DNA of 15,394 bases from JAHDFB01 sp964607315 (GTDB lineage: Bacteria; Bacteroidota; Bacteroidia; Chitinophagales; Saprospiraceae). Of this stretch, positions 14,162-15,394 are shown piece after piece. A program made the position numbers and the translations under genes. The DNA lies in the NCBI GenBank assembly GCA_964607315.1, contig CAZSKA010000067.1:1-15394 (forward strand), written 5' to 3'. The first letter of the stretch is position 1. Each line of letters opens with the position of its first letter. The notes below the pieces were generated by a model. That model ran no database searches. It was not told the origin of the DNA and saw only the letters and a program-made list of their open reading frames with translations.

Positions 14162-14923
14162 CTACATTTTAATTCCTAAGACTACGCCAAGCCGTTTATC
14201 AATAACATAGGGCAGATTGTTCTTTTCACAAAAATCTTTAATTGCCGCATGTGTCTTATTCAACATCCAGTCATCATCCTCTAAATCATATCCTAATTCT
14301 ATTAATCGGTTTTTAATTTTATAAAATATAAAAGCTCCATGTGCACCTTCTCCTGCATTAGTCAAAACAAAAGGACTGTATATACCACTGAGTAAAAAGA
14401 CTTGATTTTCAGAAAGATGCTCTGGTTTATCGGAAACTTCACTCACTATTAATTTAGCAGGCTTAACTAAAACAGTATATGGGATTTCAAAATTTAATTT
14501 TTCAAGTTCGCTGTATGAATAAATTTTTGTTGGAGGATAGATATCAACAATGCATACCATAAATCCATTTTCATAAGGTTTTAATATGGAAGATTCTCCT
14601 TTTCTTTTTATCAAGATTTGCTGCAAGGTATCTGCAGTTGGGATTTTAAATTGCTTTTCAGATATTCTATATGCATCGAGTTCTTCAGGAGTAATTCTTT
14701 TTAGTTCTTCTTTTAATTCAGCTTCTATTAATTCGAAAAGTCTCGATTTTCTATATTCTGTATAATAAGTTTCTTCAGTATACTTAGCTGTATATAAACA
14801 ACCACTCTTATAACTTGAATCTGATAAGTCAAGAAATATCATTTCTTGATTCGGTTGACAAGAAATAGGATTCCCTAAGAGAATAGCTAACACGGCGAGT
14901 AAAAAGGTAAATTTGATTTTCAT
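14162..14923 (-). CDS. Exported protein with possible peptidoglycan-binding-like end
   Basis: I do not recognise the protein as a whole. Residues 1-21 form a signal peptide, with Cys22 in NPISCQ. The -3 position is Pro, so the lipobox is poor and secretion by signal peptidase I is also possible. The middle is mixed helix and strand without known motifs. Near 201-237, KIKNRLIELGYDLEDDDWML followed by TH-AAIKDFCEKNNL resembles the pattern of peptidoglycan-binding domain 1 (LxxLGY...D...T..AI..FQ...GL). This is a weak, single-repeat match. The protein would act in the periplasm or at the outer membrane. It is 253 residues long, ends in TAG, and is separated from its neighbours by 125 bases upstream. 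Confidence 0.75.
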   Translation of the reverse strand: MKIKFTFLLAVLAILLGNPISCQPNQEMIFLDLSDSSYKSGCLYTAKYTEETYYTEYRKSRLFELIEAELKEELKRITPEELDAYRISEKQFKIPTADTLQQILIKRKGESSILKPYENGFMVCIVDIYPPTKIYSYSELEKLNFEIPYTVLVKPAKLIVSEVSDKPEHLSENQVFLLSGIYSPFVLTNAGEGAHGAFIFYKIKNRLIELGYDLEDDDWMLNKTHAAIKDFCEKNNLPYVIDKRLGVVLGIKM

Positions 14924-15048
14924 TGATGGACTTTATAATTTTTGGGCAAAGAATTGTAACGATATTAAACCCGAAGTTTATCTTTTCCTGCGAATTAATT
15001 TCAATAAATAATTAGTTTTTAAGTCAACTGAATTTTTGATCAATTAAA

Positions 15049-15384
15049 TTAGTACTTCATAATTCTATCCTTCAAAAAATTTGATTTCGGATCTCGATAT
15101 AAATTATGAGTAATCGATTTTTCATAGTAGTACTTAAAATCAATAGCATCAAAGTCCATTTCGGAGATTAAAAAATAATCTTTGTCTGTTTCGCTGTCAA
15201 ACTTACTGCTATTCGAAAGATAAGATATTTCATCTTTCAATACATCATAGTAAAATTCTTTGAATTCAGTGTATTTGAATCCAGAGATTCTAAAGTATCT
15301 TGTTCCATCAAAAGCAAGATAAAAGTCTCCGTGTCCTTTTTTATCCTTTAAATTAAATCCAACTCCCTCTAGTTCTTGGTCCAT
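15049..15384 (-). CDS. Unknown protein, possibly 5'-truncated by window edge
   Basis: The 111 codons from ATG 15382-15384 give a soluble, Tyr/Phe/Asp/Lys-rich protein with no signal peptide, membrane segment or motif that I recognise. The reading frame stays open upstream of this ATG to the window end, so the true start may lie outside and the visible part may be only the C-terminal portion. A segment such as FYLAFDGTRYFRISGFKY suggests beta strands. It lies on the same strand as the exported-protein gene but 125 bases away. Confidence 0.6.
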   Translation of the reverse strand: MDQELEGVGFNLKDKKGHGDFYLAFDGTRYFRISGFKYTEFKEFYYDVLKDEISYLSNSSKFDSETDKDYFLISEMDFDAIDFKYYYEKSITHNLYRDPKSNFLKDRIMKY

Positions 15385-15394
15385 ATTATTGTAG

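Noticed and set aside
13898..14923. Stop-codon readthrough or amber recoding joining the exported protein to the small frame
   Set aside because: TAG also ends the acidic gene at 10190 normally, and no recoding signal or suppressor tRNA is visible; mutation or chance is simpler.

Overview
The window looks like a chromosomal segment of a Bacteroidota bacterium, probably in or near Cytophagales. This is inferred from low-GC coding sequence, a TTTG / TAnnTTTG-type promoter ahead of ftsK, a RecQ with a long C-terminal extension, a GT9 gene followed by a DUF3820 gene, and a VTC-domain gene coupled to a DUF4956 gene. No phage, transposase, CRISPR, rRNA or tRNA gene is visible.

Layout: (1) 1-1878, minus: 5' part of ftsK, running out of the window. 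(2) 1879-3215: a 1.3 kb gene-free stretch with a likely ftsK promoter, two families of imperfect tandem repeats, a GC-rich hairpin block and a perfect 10-bp inverted repeat. (3) 3216-6734: divergent kdsD-type arabinose-5-phosphate isomerase (minus) and recQ (plus), followed by a strong terminator. (4) 7008-8586: aroQ (plus) convergent with an outer-membrane barrel gene (minus). (5) 7444-10044, minus: VTC-domain protein, DUF4956 membrane protein and the barrel gene, a likely operon whose first two genes overlap by 4 bp. (6) 10190-11607, minus: an aspartoacylase/succinylglutamate-desuccinylase-like hydrolase overlapping an acidic protein of unknown function. (7) 11655-12859, plus: divergent GT9 heptosyltransferase-like gene overlapping a DUF3820 gene by 1 bp. 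(8) 12865-13880, minus: a GNAT acetyltransferase overlapping a FlaR-like P-loop kinase by 4 bp. (9) 13898-15384, minus: small hydrophobic reading frames broken by in-frame amber codons, an exported protein with a possible peptidoglycan-binding-like end, and an unknown protein open at the window edge.

Functional themes: envelope building (KdsD for Kdo synthesis, GT9 for LPS sugar transfer, the barrel, the exported protein), DNA maintenance (FtsK, RecQ), and the shikimate pathway (AroQ). The least understood and most interesting parts are the VTC-DUF4956-barrel cluster and the mosaic repeats between ftsK and kdsD. Short hairpin relatives of those repeats recur upstream of recQ and between the VTC operon and the acidic gene. 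All calls come from reading the sequence; no database search was run.
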